Notes: generated from the sequence alone by a model not told the origin. Positions 46,021-60,570 are shown, counted from the stretch's first letter. The stretch is DNA of 64,000 nucleotides from Welwitschia mirabilis (GCA_051453625.1 JBOZIK010000001.1:190943191-191007190), one strand, 5' to 3'. A program made the numbers and translations.

Positions 46021-47389
46021 TGAACCAGATTTCATTATCAAATATGAACACATACCAGAAGCTATTAAACCTAGTATTTTGAAGGGAATGGAAAACTATG
46101 CTTTAAAATTTAAGATGTTTATCAAATTATAATATAATAGAATTTTACAATTTTTGAAAAGAGACATAACATATTTCTGAAAAATGTAGGTAATGATTAC
46201 TTAAGATGTAATTCAAAAATTCCTAAGCATTTCGAGTAAAGGAGAAATCCTCTGTCCTAATTTGATATGACAAATAGCAGTAGGAATTTTTTATGAGAGA
46301 GGACTAGTTTATCTTAAAAATAAACATTTATCCAAGACTAATTTTTTCCAACCATGTCATCTTAGGACATAAATGATAGACAAATATCTGATTCAATTAG
46401 AAAACCATGCTAGACTAAAGGGGTTACACTCTTTTTTCTTGATATTTTTATGTAAGGTAATTTTGATTAATATTTTATATCTTCTTCTTAAATTTTTACC
46501 TTAAATAATAATACTGTATCAACAATTAGGTCTAAGCCTCTTTTAATTTCAACTCAATATCTTCTTATAGAATTTTGGAGTTATTGCTTTATGTCATAGA
46601 AAGAGATTTCATTTATAGGCACATGGTGGGGATGGTAGAAAAAGAAGCATGAGATATTGCCAAAATGCAAGATCTTAATTCTGTTATAGAGCTCCTCTAG
46701 CACTTAGTAATGTGGAATATGCTAAGAATCAAACACATGAAAGGATTCTCTCATGTAAGCCTTGAGGTATTCATCCCATTATAGGTTGACAAAGTGATAG
46801 CTATATGACTTTCATAGATTTCTTAGAAATTAGATATAGTTTTATGGCTTTTAATTTGTTTTTAACCTTGTAAAATGAGAAACTTTTTTCTATATGTAAT
46901 TTCTAAACTTTTTTCTATATGTAATTTCTAACTCATTGTATGTGTTAGTTATTTTGAAGGACACTGTTGCTTCACTAGTTTATTTTAATCTATTGGCTAT
47001 AGTTACTTCTAGATTTATTTTAGTATTTTTGGTAATGCACTTTTAATTTGCTTCTAATCATGGTTTTTCTTGTTATTTGAATTGAATTTTTATCTTAAAA
47101 AAGGAAAAAAGAAAAATAATAGTGAATAATATATCCTTCTTCAATAATAAAAAATCATACATAAATAGGAATGCTAGTAATTATTCCAAAAGAAAAATCA
47201 CATGAAAAGAAGGTAATAGTAATACTCAATCCTTTTACATCCTACCTTTCAAACATAATACACATAATCAAAATTTTAGACTTATAGATTAGAATTGCTT
47301 ATTCAAAAAGAACAAGCAATAGGTGGAATAAAAAATAAAGGAATTAACCATTTAAAATGTAATGTAAACTATAAATTTATAATCCTGGA
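46021..47389. other. Decayed AT-rich DNA, possibly LINE 3' end
   Basis: No clear domain. A perfect 25-bp tandem duplication (46881-46905, 46906-46930, AACTTTTTTCTATATGTAAT plus five bases) is the only structure I see. Confidence 0.4.
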
Positions 47390-47600
47390 TGAATATTTCT
47401 TATGGATCTTATTAAAGAAAATAAAATTGAAAAAACAATATACAACATGAAAAATAATAAAGTCTCAAGTCCTAATGCATGTATGTTCATAGACTTTTAT
47501 TAAAATTTCTTAAACATAATAGAGAAATACATAACTTAGATAATAATGAAATTCTTGAGATGGATGGGAAAAGACAAAACTGAAAAAAAGGCTAATACTA
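47390..47600 (+). pseudogene. Second LINE RT fragment
   Basis: KIEKTIYNMKNNKVSSPNAC and, after it, FIDFYxNFLNIIEKYI resemble the start of the plant L1 RT (typically xALxxMxxxKAPGPDGxxxxFY). It stops abruptly after about 60 codons. Short, so moderate certainty. Confidence 0.5.
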
Positions 47601-48812
47601 TTAACATAAATTATATAGTCTGTTAGTTGTATCTTAAATTTTCCTCTAATCATTATATCTAATGTTTAATAATAAATATTAGTTAGTTTTTATTAAAAAG
47701 GTTAATGTCTTATAATCCATCATTTAAATATGTTATTATATTTAGGACATTCAATCATGAACTAAATTCTTTAAATAACCAAAATATTTAACTGAGTTAA
47801 ATTATGATCTAAAACCTCATAGCTATTAAAATAAATATAATTAAAGAATATAAAAAATGATGGAAACTTTTATATTTAATTATACATAAATTAGAATTTT
47901 CTAACCAATGTATAAATATTTATTTTTAAATGTTGTTTTACTCTCAAGTTATTTATCCCTATGAACTATAACTTTTGATACTTTTCTAGGCAATAAAAGT
48001 ATAACATGTCAAGAATAAGTATGTAACTAGTAAAGAAAAGAAAGTAAAAATAAGATCTCAAAACTCAATAATAGTAATATGCCATAAAAGGTAAGTAGGA
48101 TTGTGATCAAATTTACATTTTAAAGAAGTTTTTAAAGAAACATTGCAAAAAAAAAATATTCCTAAAAGTTGCAAATAAAATAATAAAATTAGTAAGTTAT
48201 CCTAGGATAATAATTAATTACATAAATCTTGAGAGGAACATAATTCCATGGAATGAGTTGCATAACGATATCATTTTGATTATAAGTAGCTAAAAAATAA
48301 TGAGAGAGTAAATACATTAAAATATAAAAATTTTTTCTATCTGTTATTTACTCATTCAGTTCATGACTAAGCATTCCTTCCTTTATCTAATAACATCAAA
48401 AATTATTATGATATTTACTAGTCAAATGTTTTATACGGTTAGAGTTAATCTTGCATAATATCATAGGACTCGTTATCATTGTTTATATTTGTTATGAACG
48501 TATAATACTTGAGCATCTAATTCAATCTAGATTTTAATCATCTAATGCTTTAAGATATCATTCTACATATAGAATTCTTAACTTAAACCAGGTTTTATTT
48601 TTTGATTATATCATGCTTTGTCTTTAAGATATACCATAAGTAGTACATCTCTTAAGGATTCTTATTTGAATTTATTGAAGCTGGCTATTTATAGATAGAT
48701 TATTAAAAAGTATAATATTTTTCATTTAATATACGTCCTTGACATAAGCTCAAACTCGAATCTTATTTAAATTTCAATTTAAAATTAGTACTTACATTTT
48801 TCAATATTTCTT

Positions 48813-48816
<4 letters not shown>
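47601..48816. other. AT-rich DNA, nothing recognised
   Basis: No domain or clear repeat beyond homopolymer runs. Confidence 0.45.

Positions 48817-48877
<61 letters not shown>
48817..48877 (+). repeat. (AC)30 microsatellite
   Basis: Uninterrupted AC dinucleotide, 61 bp. Confidence 0.97.
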
Positions 48878-48881
<4 letters not shown>

Positions 48882-51034
48882 GGCTGGCTATAATTAAGAA
48901 AGAGCTAGTTATAATTTGTCACTTTTCTTATGAATGTTTCTTAAACATTCTTATCAAATTTTATATTTTCTTGAAAGATCGAATGAAATTCCTTCTTTAG
49001 AAACTTAGATAGTTTTGATAAAATTCATTTCCTAATCTAGACTTAGTATACTTTTATAAAGAGTATGAAGAATTGAACTTGAAATAACTTTAGATAGTTA
49101 GCATGGCATTATTGGATAAAATCATTAGGGATATAATAATAGAGGATACACTTTGGATAAAGTTATAAAATCTTAGTATATATAAGTCGAAGTAAAGTTT
49201 TTAATATAGTTAATCATCATAGAATATTTAATAATATGGAAAGGATTTTATATATTAAAATGATGGTTACAACCTCATGGCATATAAAATTCTTAAATAA
49301 CAACTAAATATGAAAATATGGAGAAACATTTTAAAGTTTAAGGATATTTACAGTTGTACCCACATATCTAAATCTACATAATTCCTTTTATGACATTACC
49401 TTGCAAGGAAAACTTATTAACATTCTATAACTTGAAAAACATTTATATAATCAATTTCTCTTTACAAATATGAACATTATACACATTAATAACTTTTTTA
49501 TTATTTTATTTTTCTTTCTAAAGCTCATTATGAGAATATATCTAGTTTTTATGTATGCTTTTTACAGTAGATCTTAGCCTATCTAAGTTATGTCACAATA
49601 ATTTCTTTTGGGTTTTATTATTCATGAGAAGGCACCTCCATATTTCATTTCTTTACTCTTTACTATTGGTCAATACTATAATTGTAGCAACATTAGATAA
49701 TCAAATCCTTGTTTCATACATATGTAACTATACTTTTTCCTATAGCCTTTAAAGTTACGCATTTCTCAAGGGAGAAAACAATGTTATGTTAAAAACCTTT
49801 AACTAGGATACCATTGTAGGAGGTTAAGAAAAAGAATGAAAAAGAAGATTGATTTATATCATATATGTCATTTCTATATGTTATCAAGTGTTAAGCTTCT
49901 TAATGATAGTAAGAAAATTAACTAATATAGCCTTATAATTTTTGATTAAAAAAAGGAAACACTAATATATATTATCAAAGTTTTATTTTTTTTTTTTTCA
50001 AATTAAGCTTTAGAAATAATATCCAAGACATGGAATTTCATATATAGTATGCTTAGAAATAACTATAATGTAGACCTAGAAATATAGATGAATGTAAGTT
50101 ATTCATTAATATATAAAACTATAAGTCTTATTTATAAATCATAAAGAGGAGACATAAAAAATTCAAAAGTAAGCATTTGCTTGATATTTCATAAGTAAGA
50201 AATAATATCACTAATTTGAAACAATTAAAATATAATATTAGCAATTAAAGAAATGAATCCCAAAGAATATTAATGAAGTTTGGACATTATTATGGATTAC
50301 ATCAATTGGTATTTTACCTCAACACCCTAAACATCACAATGATGTGGTTACAACATGTTTGACCAAGCATGAATTTTGATTTTACATGAATATTTTATAA
50401 AAATTATGTGATAGGTTAATCTGTAAAGATACAACATTTATGTAATTTTTTAGATAAATAAACCAATATATGATAAGTGTATTACTTATGAATAGTACTA
50501 GAAAAGGTAAACGTGAGTGGGTATAGAATATTACAATTGAAGCATTCAAGGTGTTTCTTGTATTTTTATTAAATGATAGTAATAGTGCATGATTCTAATG
50601 GAAATAGTTTAGCATTTTTATCTTTCATGGATGTGGTTTTATAAATAAGAAGTTTGTCTTTCATTTTAAGGTTTAAAATATATGGCCTTTCTATTGGCTT
50701 ATATTAATTTTATCCTAACTTAAGATTATAAATAATGCATGTGATACCTTACAACTTTAATTAGCATAAAATTTGATTACTAAATTTAGTTCTTTTAATC
50801 TTGGTCTATAATTGATTAAATAACAAAATAAATAATTATGAAATGGAACATACTTAAATAAGTCTTATTCTTTACCTTATAAGAATTTATTATCTTTCAT
50901 GTTTTTAACACACAAAAATACATAGGTATGTATCCTACATGTTAGTTGATAAGGTAATATTTATTTATCTATGTTAAAAACAACTTATGATATAGAAGTG
51001 TCTTATCTTAAAATAAAATTAAACATTTAAATGC
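48878..51034. other. AT-rich DNA, nothing recognised
   Basis: Many A/T runs. A 65-codon hydrophobic open frame at 49555-49752 has no motif and is treated as chance. Confidence 0.45.
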
Positions 51035-51283
51035 ATAGTTGTCTAGTTAATGGGACACTCATCCTCAATAGAGTAGGTGATGGATTCAAACCTTTATATT
51101 TTCTACTAGGCATACTATAAGGCTTTGGGAATAATTACATTATTCCTTTACATAAGCTTAGAACACTATGAGAGTTGTAGGCATAATTATATTATTCTTG
51201 GATCATCATTATGATTATCCTTTTGAATGGAGGCATGACAACTAACGTTTAAGAATCATGTACCCCCAACTAAAAGAAATAAT
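51035..51283 (+). mobile_element. tRNA-derived SINE-like copy 3
   Basis: A-box-like TAGTTAATGGGAC at 51044-51056 and B-box-like GATGGATTCAAACC at 51079-51092, 35 bp between start points. The body GGCATACTATAAGGCTTTGGG parallels copy 1. The 3' end has CCCCCAACTAAAAGAAATAA. It sits in otherwise unrecognised AT-rich DNA. Confidence 0.6.
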
Positions 51284-52224
51284 ATAACTAAGCTTATTTT
51301 ACTTAAATGTTATTCAAATTTTTCTCAAAAATTTATTATACTTCTAATAATAAGGTTTAAGGAGTTAAAAAGAGTAAGAAAAATTTGTTAAGTTATTTTT
51401 CATAGTTTTATATAAATTTTTGCTAAATAAGTACAGGTTGGTAAATAACTTTATAGCCAAAAACATTGAGAGTAGATTATTATTAAGATGGATAACATTT
51501 TGAAAAAAAATTAAGTTAATTCTGAAGAAATAATTTTTGTAAAGCAGTTTTTATATATAAATTTAACTTTTTTATAATGTTAGAAATTTAGAAGCTATTG
51601 CTTCAAATCATAATTATAAGTCTTTTTAAAATGTGAAAGGAAAGTTTAATAAGCCATAGAACAATTAATATGGATGTAACAAAACTTAGGCAAAACCATA
51701 ATGCACATACATTTTTAATATACCTAAGCTTGTTGAATATGGGAATCATTGTGTAGAAGAAAAATCACTTTTCTTATATAAAGCAAATCTTTACTAAGAA
51801 GCACTAAAACCTAACATCTAAAATCATAATGATATTAAGATTTATGTTATGATTTAATTATGATAATAAGAATTAGTAAAAGATAATATACATTAAGAAT
51901 CCTCAAATATCAAATCATATGATTGCATAGTAACTTATTATCTAAAGAACTACAAACTAGATTTTAGATAAAATATTTATCAAATTTCTAATTAACTAGA
52001 AGTATGTTTAAGTATTAGTTAGTGCTAAATGTATTAATAAAATATTATATGATAATTAATTTAAGATACTATATTAAATTTAAATTTTTAATTTACTTTT
52101 TCATAAAAACAAAATACATTAAAATTATCTTGAAAACATTTAGTTAACCACTAGATGTAAAGGCTTAAAAATTAGAGTTATGTATTTTAGAATTATTACT
52201 TAAAATTCATACAAAAACAAGAAA
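51284..52224. other. AT-rich DNA, nothing recognised
   Basis: No motif on either strand up to the LTR edge at 52225. Confidence 0.45.
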
Positions 52225-52640
52225 TGAAAAATCTATAGGATTAAAAGAAAGCAAAAAAATTTTAGAATTAAAATCAATTCACTTTTTCATTAACTTCAAT
52301 TTATAGGATAGTTCATGCAAATTGGAGCTAAACAAAAAAAGATATGAATTGAAATAATAAAAAGGAAAGAATATAATAAGGAAAGAATCCTTAATTGTTG
52401 ACTACATAAATTGAAATAAAGACTATAATGACACTTCTATCAGTTTAAAGAGAACGCTAAAGTTACACATATGAGATAACATGATAACTACCTAATTTAG
52501 CTTTATGTACTAAACTAAACTAACTCTTAGGTGAATGATTAAGATATTACCCGAAGTGATAATGATATTGGATAAGATAAAACAATGTGAAACATTAAGT
52601 TTAAATAATATTAATCTAACTATCAATGATGGTAAGATTG
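52225..52640 (-). repeat. 3' LTR (left part) of the minus-strand Copia element
   Basis: Matches 60571-60960 from its TG edge onwards. Similarity fades at about 52640. A PPT-like AGGGGGCT on the minus strand at 55182-55189 suggests that the LTR originally reached 55180 and was split by later insertion. Confidence 0.6.
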
Positions 52641-54700
52641 AGTTAAAGTGGATTAAGAGTTTTGGAGGAATGCTAGGCATGTAAAGGGGTAGAAACAATG
52701 TGACACCTATTTTGGAATGGCCCATTCACAGTAAATATGTGGAGGACATTAAATAAAAGGGCCACTGGGAAAAGAATTCTTCTCAATGCTAGCAGAAGAT
52801 ATGAAGTGATACTTTGTTTTATCTAGAGGGCATGAAATAGTTACGTTTTCTCCAAGGTGGCTCTAAACGCATAAGAAACTACCTCTCTCATTCTGAGAAA
52901 GATTGAATCTTGTGGGATGATAAAGAGAATGGGGAAGCATCCCCACCACATACCAATGGATACAACCAAATACAGAAATAATGAGGACCTCTAATGCAGG
53001 ATTTAGTAGGTTGGGTCGGAATTTCTAAATGAATTAAAGGATAATCCAAGATTTAATTCTACAAAAGCGATGGTGAAAGGAAAGGTTATAATCACAAGAA
53101 GAAGTATTTTTTTGATGCCAAATTTGATTATGTTAGCCACCAGCCTTAGGAAAAAGCGCAAGTTGGTGCTTCCCTCTTTCTACAGACATTCGAATGCAGA
53201 TTAATTTTTAGATGCAAGAAACCTAAAAATGTAAAAGATTATATTTAGAAAGTTAAGCCAGAACAAATTTAGGCTCTGATATAATAATTCATTGATCATT
53301 TTATTGTTCAGAATGAGAACCATTCTAAACTCAAAGGACTCTAGTTCAACTTTCTTTTCACTTGGAGGAAAGGAAGAAGTGTCAATTTCCCTCTTTTTTT
53401 CACCAATAAATTAAAAGAAAGGATTAATGAAAAGCATTCAGGGCTTATTTATAGGCTGATAGAGTTCATAAGAAAAGAGTAAGCTAATCTCAAACAGACG
53501 CGACAAAGACACCATAAAGGAGGGGAACAGGGTAAGCCTTCTAGAACCTGTAGTGATGCTAGGAAGCAACAAGAGCCCTTTCCCAGAAAGATGTAATAAT
53601 AGAAATATTAATAGGAAAAAGGAAGCAAAAAAGTTTGAAGTGGAGGCTCATTAAGGCATCAGTTCAAATCTGACCAATTTGTAGAAAGTAAAGGAAAGCA
53701 AACTAGAATGCAGAACTGCTTCTGAACTAGAGGTAACTATTTTAAATGATAATGAAGACAAGGTAAAGCAAAAATCTTGGCATAATGAACAACATCAAAG
53801 GGAAGATAGAAAGAAATATGAGTAAGATGAGAAAAAATTTCTAGAGGACGAAGACTTAAACTCATCATAGGAAGATCAGGATGTTGACTCTAAGAAGGAG
53901 AGCCCAGGAAGTGAAGCTAACAAAGTAGAGAATAATGTTGGAGTGTAATTCTCTAGCTGGGTAGATCATTTATTCTCATTGAAAGCTTGCTCTCAAATGG
54001 AATCCATATAAAAATAGCATTGGATGATAAAGGTAGTGAAAAAGTGGCTAAAATCAATAATGCGAAAGATGTTTGATGGATGACAATACATGAAGGGCTT
54101 ATACTAAAAAGCTATTTGTTCAGATAGTCAATAAGTATGTAAGATGAATATATTGATTGATCAACCATCTAATGTTTTACTATAGCTTCTTGTATTTCCT
54201 CTTTAGTTTAGTTTGATTTTGTATTATTAGCTTTTGTAGCCTCTTTTTGCATTTGGCTTCAACCCAGATTTCTTATTTTGTTTGGATACCTATGTGCAAA
54301 AGTTTATTCTTATAGATGGATAGTTAAATGTTTGGTATTTTATTTGGTAGGATAGTAGGGGGAGTTTACTCAGTTGTCCATTTTAGTAGTTAGTCTAACA
54401 ATCTTTATTTATGTAGTTTTTTCATGCTAAGTAATAGATACATGATCTTTTTTTCACTAAAAAACAACCCATCCTTAGCATAGAAATGGGTTCTTTACAA
54501 GAGAGAATTACCTCTACCAAAAAAGAATCCATAACCTCAGTTCATTTACCCAATTTTCAAAATTGCCTTGCCAAGTTACATGGAACAAATTCCCAGAAGT
54601 CCACAAAAAAATTATTGCTAATTGAATGGTGCATAATCTATTATGCCTTAGAAACACCCCCTATAACAGGGATATATTGTATCTTCTAAGAAAATCAAAG
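52641..54700. other. Inserted, less AT-rich DNA with a second primer-like site
   Basis: GCTCTGATATAA at 53273-53284, preceded by TTTAG, resembles the minus-strand tRNA-Met primer image, followed by LTR-like DNA (53285 onward). 53700-53960 has a Lys/Glu/Asp-coding bias on the plus strand without a recognised domain. An open frame at 54486-54689 (67 codons) is unassigned. Confidence 0.35.
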
Positions 54701-54721
54701 TGCTTAGAGAAAAATCTTGAT

Positions 54722-54867
54722 AATGAGGTTTATGATAAAAACCTCTTTTAAAACAAATTGCTACACGATGAAACTACTTCATATAGAATTGCTCAATGAG
54801 GTTTATGATAAAAACCTCTTTTAAAATAAATTGCTACATGATGAAACTACTTCATATAGAATTGCTC
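54722..54867. repeat. 73-bp tandem duplication with internal hairpin
   Basis: Units 54722-54794 and 54795-54867 differ at two or three bases. Each contains GAGGTTT-ATGAT-AAAAACCTC, a short inverted repeat. Confidence 0.9.
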
Positions 54868-55199
54868 AATTTATTATTACACATAATGTAGAAATAGAAT
54901 TACTAATTATATTATACATCTTGTAATGCTAAGAGAAAAGGTATTACACATTTTGTAGTACTAAGATCATGGAAAATTTTCATAAAGAATCTAATAAATA
55001 GATGAAGTACATTTTAAGTAATAAATAAATGAATTTAAAAATATCATAGTCAATCTAATTTTGAATTGAAAGTATTGAAACTTTTCTCGATTAATAATCT
55101 TTATTAAATATTGGTAGTTTATTCTATAATTGGATAGTATCCTAAGGTAATAACTTCATTTTGTACAAGGTAATTTTGTAAGCCCCCTATGAAAGTGTT

Positions 55200-58100
55200 T
55201 TGTCTTATTAGGATGTACTAGAACTTAATTTATATATAAAGTAAATTTATTATTAATGAAATGTTTAGTTTCTTTAATTTACTTTAAGTTTTATACTTTT
55301 AAAAGTTTTTCCAATTATTCAATCTCTTCACATGCTCTAGATGTAGTAGTATATTTTTCTTTAGCAAATGCTTGAGCTATAACTCTTTGATGCTTAGATC
55401 ACTAAAGATAAAAGTAATGTCTTTAAGAATATACTGTATTCTAATGTTGACAATGATGTTGTTAAATATCTTATAAATTTTGATTCAAAATACACCTTTA
55501 AAACAAATCGAAAGATTCTTTTATAGGTAAAATATAATTCCTTTATCTTCTTTAAGTATCTTAGAACTCTTATAGAGGCATTTAAATGGATTACCATTTA
55601 TGTATAAAGATATCATAGGAAATATTATGTTTAGCATTAGTAATATATATAAAACTACCAATAATATTTTTATCTTTTATTTCACTAGTTCATTTTAAAT
55701 CTTTATTGGTAGTCAATTTTGCATTTTGTTATAAAAGAGTTACAACCACTTTGGTATTTTTTAAGCTAATTTGTTAAATTAAATATTTGATGTACTTCTT
55801 TGGAAATAGTAAGATCTCATTAATTTCCTACATAATTTCTATACCAAGGTAGAACCTAGGTAGCTCTAGATTAGAAATTTTAAATGCCTCACTTAACTCA
55901 ATCTTTGTGTAATTTACATAAGCTTTGTCAATGCTACTTATTAATATTTCTTTTACATATAAGACAACATATGAAGATTTTATTCTATTATATTTACTAT
56001 CAACATAGCATATGTGTCTTAATAATCACATAATCTAAATCCAATGATGCTCAAGTAACTGGTGAGCTTTTTGTACCATGATCTTGATTCTTGTTTTTGC
56101 CCATATAAGTACTTTATCAATCTACTCACATTTTACTTCTTATGCTTCACTTAAAATCCATTAAGTTACATCATGTAAATTTCTTATTATAAATATCGAT
56201 TTAAACATGAATCATTTATATCTAATTGATGTAATTTCTATCCATTCTCTATTACTAGAGCAATTACACTTCTAATGGTAGCCCACTTTGTTGTTGACTC
56301 AAATATTTTATTATAGTTTAATTATTTCTTTTAATGCAAGCCTATAATAAAAGTTGAGATTTATGTAATTCAACAGTATTATACATATTACATTTATTAC
56401 AAATTACCACTTGCTAAGTAGCAGAGTGGAACCTAAATGAAGATCAAGTAACTTCCAAGTACCATTATCAATAAAAGCATCATATTCTTCTTTCATGACT
56501 TGTATCTAATGATTATGCTGTAAGGTATCTTTGAAAGGGATGGATTCACCATGAAAGATTAGATGTATCTTGTCAGAACAATCCTGAGATGATTTAGACT
56601 GATGTCTAATTCTAGTTTTTCACTTTTTATCATCATTAATATTCTAAATAGTAGACCTTAATCCACTATATTATTTTATTATTTGAAAATTATAAACATC
56701 CTTACTAAAATAATTAAATGCATTACTATGGAAATCATGTTCATATTCATTAGGTGTATGAACTTACTTAATCATCAAAATAGGATAGAAGATGAACCAT
56801 TTTAACTAAAATGAAGTAAAGAATTTGAAATAATAGTCATAACTTTCATCTTAATTATATCATCTTGAGCATCTAAAAGTTATACAAGATGAGACAAAAG
56901 ATGAAGAATAAAAAAATTAAGATCTAAATTACTTTATGACATGTCTAAGTAAGAGACAACACAAGAGACAATAATCTCAATACTCAAGAAGATCCATGTG
57001 ATACCATTTTCATTTAGTTAGGTAACCATAAAAATTTTCATTTAGTTAGCTAACCCATAAAAAATCCTAATGTAAGCATGTATACCAAGTTTATCATGAT
57101 TTTTTCTTGGAATATAAACATAGAATTTGCATCTAAACACTTAAAGATGTAAAAGGTTATCTTACAATTATAACCTTTACCTCTAGAGGATATAACATTT
57201 TCTAAAACAAAACTTGTGTAGTTATTTAATTATACTGTGATACTAACAACTTTATCTCATAAGTATTGATTACAACCATTGAAATACGTCATGAAGTGTA
57301 TCATATCCATGGTGATATGATTAAAGCATTTAATAAATCCATGCTATTAAGGTATTCCTAGTCATATCTTTAGATTCTTAATTTCTTCAGAAGAAAGATA
57401 ATCCTTGAACTTACTTTAGGTGTACTTACAACCATTATTAGAGTGCAAAACTTAGATTTTACATTTAGCCTTTCCTTTAATTTTTACTTTAAATACTTTA
57501 GAGATAGTTAAAGATTTAGATTTTAATCTTATAAAATACGCCTATTCATGTGTTAAAAAACATCAATAAAAGAGATAAAGTAGTAATATCATGGGGGTGT
57601 AGAAATAGGCATGGAAGCATATATATCACTATGAATAATAAAAAGATTTTGATCATCTCTTCATTAAACTATTAATAACTAATATTGAGTTTTTTCAAAT
57701 AAAATGCATGCTTTACATTAGAGAAAATCTTATGGAATGGCAAGTATGAGAGAATGACAATTTGCATGTACTGCATTCAAAAACTAAGGACTAAAATACC
57801 CCAAATAATCATGCCATAAAAGAGATGGTGAGATAATTGCTTAAGACATGACATGAGCAATTCTAGGGATTCCAATGAATCATTGAAGATACATGAGATT
57901 CCCATCCACGTCAGCCTTCATGATAAGATTATAATAATCATCATAAATATCATTTAAATACTTTTTCATGGAGATTGAATGATCTTCACTCATAAGAGTA
58001 GAAAGAAAGAGAAGATGTCAGCATAAGAAAGGAATAAATAGAACATTTTGAATAGTTAACTAAAAAAGGAATGACAAATAAAAAGTGATTAACCAATAAC

Positions 58101-58240
58101 CCTCTACTAGAATTAGGGTTCTATTTATAAAAAATTACAAACTAGATTTTGTTGTAAATTTATCAAATTAATCATGCCTAGAGGTCGCATGCTTTATGAT
58201 ATCAATATCAAGAATCCACATTTTTTCATGAAGAATATGC
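55200..58240 (-). pseudogene. Copia pol relic: protease, integrase, RT, RNase H
   Basis: Minus-strand motifs in order: protease WILDIDIIKHATSR at 58170-58220 (normally WILDSGAS.H.T); integrase KIK.LHSNNGCKYT-like near 57430-57470, corresponding to CLRSDNGGEYT; integrase C-terminal part around 57150-57200; RT start VMKEEYDAFIDNGTWKLL at about 56445-56505; RT core YVVLYVKEILIS near 55935-55970, with YVDD changed to YVKE; FYLGIEI near 55840-55860; RNase H HLNASIRVLRYLKKIKE near 55540-55590. The order is diagnostic of Ty1/Copia. Stops are common and both protease and RT active sites are lost. Confidence 0.88.
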
Positions 58241-60556
58241 TCTTCCATATAGGCAAATTCATAACTCTAAAAAATTGTATTAAATTCATAGATTTTAGGG
58301 TAATTAGAAGAACTAAAATCATTAGTAATTACATTCTCCTTAGAACTTGATTTTTTTTTTCTTAAGGAAATTTATTATAATTAATGATATGTCATTTTTC
58401 ATCAACATTGTGAATTCTATTACTTATTTGATTTATGAAAAACACTATGTTGATTCAATTTCTTATTTATCTATGATTAATTTCATTAAGAAGGTAAAGT
58501 TTTTTTATGATTTTTAAGGATATTTTTACTTATTATTGGAATCGACATTAAAAGGAGATGATTTCATCTAAAATCTATTTTATTTTGAATCATGAGAATG
58601 TGACATTCTAAAAGCAATACCAGAGAATGAGTAGTTGGTAGAATGAAATTAAGGTTTAGTAGTTGAGATCCTTGCTTATTAAATCAAACATTATGTTTAA
58701 TATTTTTTTACTAACATGAAGGGAAAAAATGTAAATACATAAAGCTAAATCCTTCAAATAACATCTTACAAAATGGATATAAACTTGGTTTTGTGGATTC
58801 ATTGATACATCTTTTTTCTTTGATATCAGTTATTTGTGTAATCAATTATTGCATTTCACAATTTTCATAATATAATTTTCTCATGCTTGTGATAATATCA
58901 ATTAGCTGTAAATCATTTTTCACATATAATTTATTCCATAAGGTTACAAAACTAGTGTAACTTGTTTTGATTCATCTTATAGACAAAATTCATATGTCAA
59001 AAAGCAATAGATTTGACATAATCTTGATCAATTTATTATCAGTATAAGTTGAAGCATCTTCTTCCTATTGACATAAAAATGGTACATTTTTCTTATCAAA
59101 GAAGTCTTTATGAAATCCATATGTACACATTATTAATCTGAAATATTCATGCCACTCTTTTCTAGTTTAGTCATTCTAAAGAGTAACAAATATGTTTATC
59201 ATGATTCTAAACATTATAAGAAAAGTAAAATAATCTAATAGGATCTAAAAATTTTCCTTTGTTGTAATTACAATGAAAAGAGAATAATGCTAAAGATGAT
59301 ATCTTGTGAGGTATAGTTAATTTGCAAGGAAATCCTTATTACATCTCCAAACTCAAATGATCTAGTTGTCATAAAAAATACTTGTCAAATCAACAATGAT
59401 ATTAAGATGAGATAATAATGAAATCATATAATTAACTTGAAAGGATTATTTCTCTTCTTTATAATTCAAGTATTTTAGTAAATTCACAATAATGTGATTA
59501 GAAAAAAATAACACAACATGAAATCACAATGGAGAAGTATATTCAATCTTAAAAGGAATCTTACTCACGTATACAATTCAAGTGATCTATCCAAATAATA
59601 ATATAGTGATAATTAATTAATAGGACCCTTTAAAATGTGTAAAACTATTTCATATAAAATAAGAACAAAGCTAATTTTGGCATAAATCCCTATGCAGATG
59701 AGTTATATTTTAATGCAAAGGCCAAATATACTAATGTAATTAAGTAAAAGATTTGTGAATTTTAGGTCTTATTCCTAAACGAGGTAGTATGCATGTCCCT
59801 TTGAAGGATATTACCCTTATCTTTAGAAAGAGTAAGAGGACAATGTGTGAATCATGTTAGTGGTACTTCAAGTTATTAATCCAACTTAATTACCTCAGTA
59901 ATATATCCCTTATGAGAGAATATGATCCAATGTTGGTAGTAGAATTAGTAAGTATGATCCAATGTTGGTAGTAAACTTAGTAAATTTTATTTTATTACAC
60001 CTATGCCTCCTTATCAACTTTTAGAAAAATCCAAGTAGACCCTATCACTTTGCCTTTGCTCTTTACCTAATACACCCTTGATTACTGAGACATGCATTAG
60101 AATATTGACATTAGGATGTTTGAGATGTTTCTACTCAAGAGATATAGATCTTTTCATGATATAAATTACACTATTATGTCCATTAAATACTCCACAAAAA
60201 GTTCATAGAGTAGTATACCCTAAGATAAATTTTTGTCTAGGTAAGGACCCTTGTCTTTACCACTAGCTAATAATTAATATTAGTTTTTTAAAAAAAGGTC
60301 TTTAATAAGTGGGTAATTTTCAATTTTAAACCTAAAATTTAAAAAATAAAATTTAGATGGATTTAAGTATATAAGAAAAATTAGAAAACACAAGGTTAAA
60401 AAAATTTAAATTTTGAGGTTAAAAACAAGTTTCTCATAAAAAAAGTAAAAAAATGCATGCAAGGTACATAAATCATGTAAAACATAATAGGAAGCATAAA
60501 GTACTCAAAACCGAGTAAAGATACTTAAGAAGATCATGCCAAGAAACATTTCCTAA
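58241..60556 (-). other. Presumed gag region of the minus-strand Copia element
   Basis: Position between primer site and protease implies gag and leader, but the decay is heavy and no zinc knuckle is readable. A 32-bp tandem duplication lies at 59921-59952 and 59953-59984. Confidence 0.4.
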
Positions 60557-60570
60557 GCTCTAATACTAAT

